Position numbers and translations under genes: made by a program
Notes under the pieces: model-generated
The model's input: the letters and a program-made list of their open reading frames with translations, nothing else
What the model was told of the DNA's origin: nothing
The model's database searches: none
In this document: one piece after another, positions 63,601 through 64,000 of the stretch
How positions within the stretch are numbered: the first letter of the stretch is position 1
Layout of the letters: each line of letters starts with the position of its first letter
Assembly: GCA_036365455.1 (NCBI GenBank)
Contig: JAWQUS010000027.1
Coordinates: 19,828,501-19,892,500 of the forward strand
Source: Macrosoma leucophasiata
Lineage: Eukaryota > Arthropoda > Insecta > Lepidoptera > Hedylidae
Direction: 5' to 3'
Length of the DNA stretch: 64,000 nucleotides

Positions 63601-64000
63601 ACTGTAAATTTACTAGCCACTAAACGACATTAAAGAATATTTTATGATTGGACTGCAAAATACATAACTACCAAATCGACGGTGTATTCGTGGATGCGAT
63701 GTTCTCTTTGTTGCTGTTAATATTTTTCAATATAACTGGCAGCGGCACAAGTAGCAATTTTATTTCACAATACGAATATGACAAAAATGAAAGCTGGCAT
63801 CTATTACTTTGTGGCGAATTATCCACCATAATAAATTGTTCAACATTTAAATAGCACCGCAATAAATTTATTATGGCACAAAATATTTGGTAATCACGAC
63901 TCGCGGACGCATAAAGCGCGTCGACATATTGCGGAATAAATATAAATTACTATTTCGTTCTCCATATCACGGAATATATAATAATATATCATAATCCATT
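63601..64000. other. no feature recognised
   Basis: Overlapping short open frames on both strands (63648-63862) have no family signature. Confidence 0.4.

Overview
The window looks like moth or butterfly (Lepidoptera) nuclear DNA. It is AT-rich and intron-free at this scale. It carries lepidopteran-type repeats: RTE ends finishing in (ATG)n, LEP1-like Helitron ends (CTAG, a short hairpin, then a TC end), tRNA-derived SINEs, mariner copies and CR1/Jockey-type LINE tails. The order is well supported by family knowledge; the species cannot be read from the sequence. I find no intact host protein gene, rRNA or functional tRNA gene. Nearly everything recognisable is transposable-element debris, much of it nested. 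That fits a large intron, an intergenic desert, or heterochromatin / the W chromosome. This placement is inference.

Layout. 0-7 kb: a four-times-repeated ~300-600 bp block (DR1), a decayed mariner (2398-3653), a decayed LINE ORF1 with a PHD finger (4371-5338) and a 68-bp-arm perfect hairpin (6995-7136). 7-13 kb: a 258-bp mariner deletion derivative, a direct duplication (8755-9080 and 9800-10340) whose second copy contains a Helitron, SINE-B copies with exact 12-15 bp target duplications, and an hAT-like MITE with an exact 8-bp duplication. 13-19 kb: a second hAT-like MITE, an orphan 98-codon ORF, two tandem RTE C-termini (the second split by a SINE), then four ~300-bp units arranged + + - -. 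19-25 kb: mostly empty DNA, SINE-B pairs, and one SINE-A nested in a SINE-B. 25-29 kb: Helitron pieces including a helicase-protein fragment, a third mariner, and a tRNA-like sequence inside a foldback element. 29-42 kb: scattered SINE/RTE fragments with target duplications, a RNase H / zinc-knuckle LINE tail (38700-39848), and a THAP-fragment TIR element (40331-41193) whose empty site is preserved in a paralogue at 34 kb. 42-56 kb: a 241-bp triplication, MITEs, Helitrons (one carrying a promoter-like core) and an RTE with an 11-bp target duplication. 56-60 kb: a three-level nest (SINE-B / Jockey-like LINE / 1,024-bp insert). 60-64 kb: repeat remnants and one unrecognised 107-codon ORF.

Names used here. 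SINE-A is a ~285 bp poly(A)-ended repeat beginning ACTGGTGGTAGAGCTC. SINE-B is a ~305 bp tRNA-derived repeat ending in a CCCCTTCGGGG stem-loop. SINE-C shares the SINE-B tail. SINE-A and SINE-B, about 40 whole or partial copies together, are the commonest sequences. Mobilisation would have depended on LINE machinery that survives here only as broken fragments.
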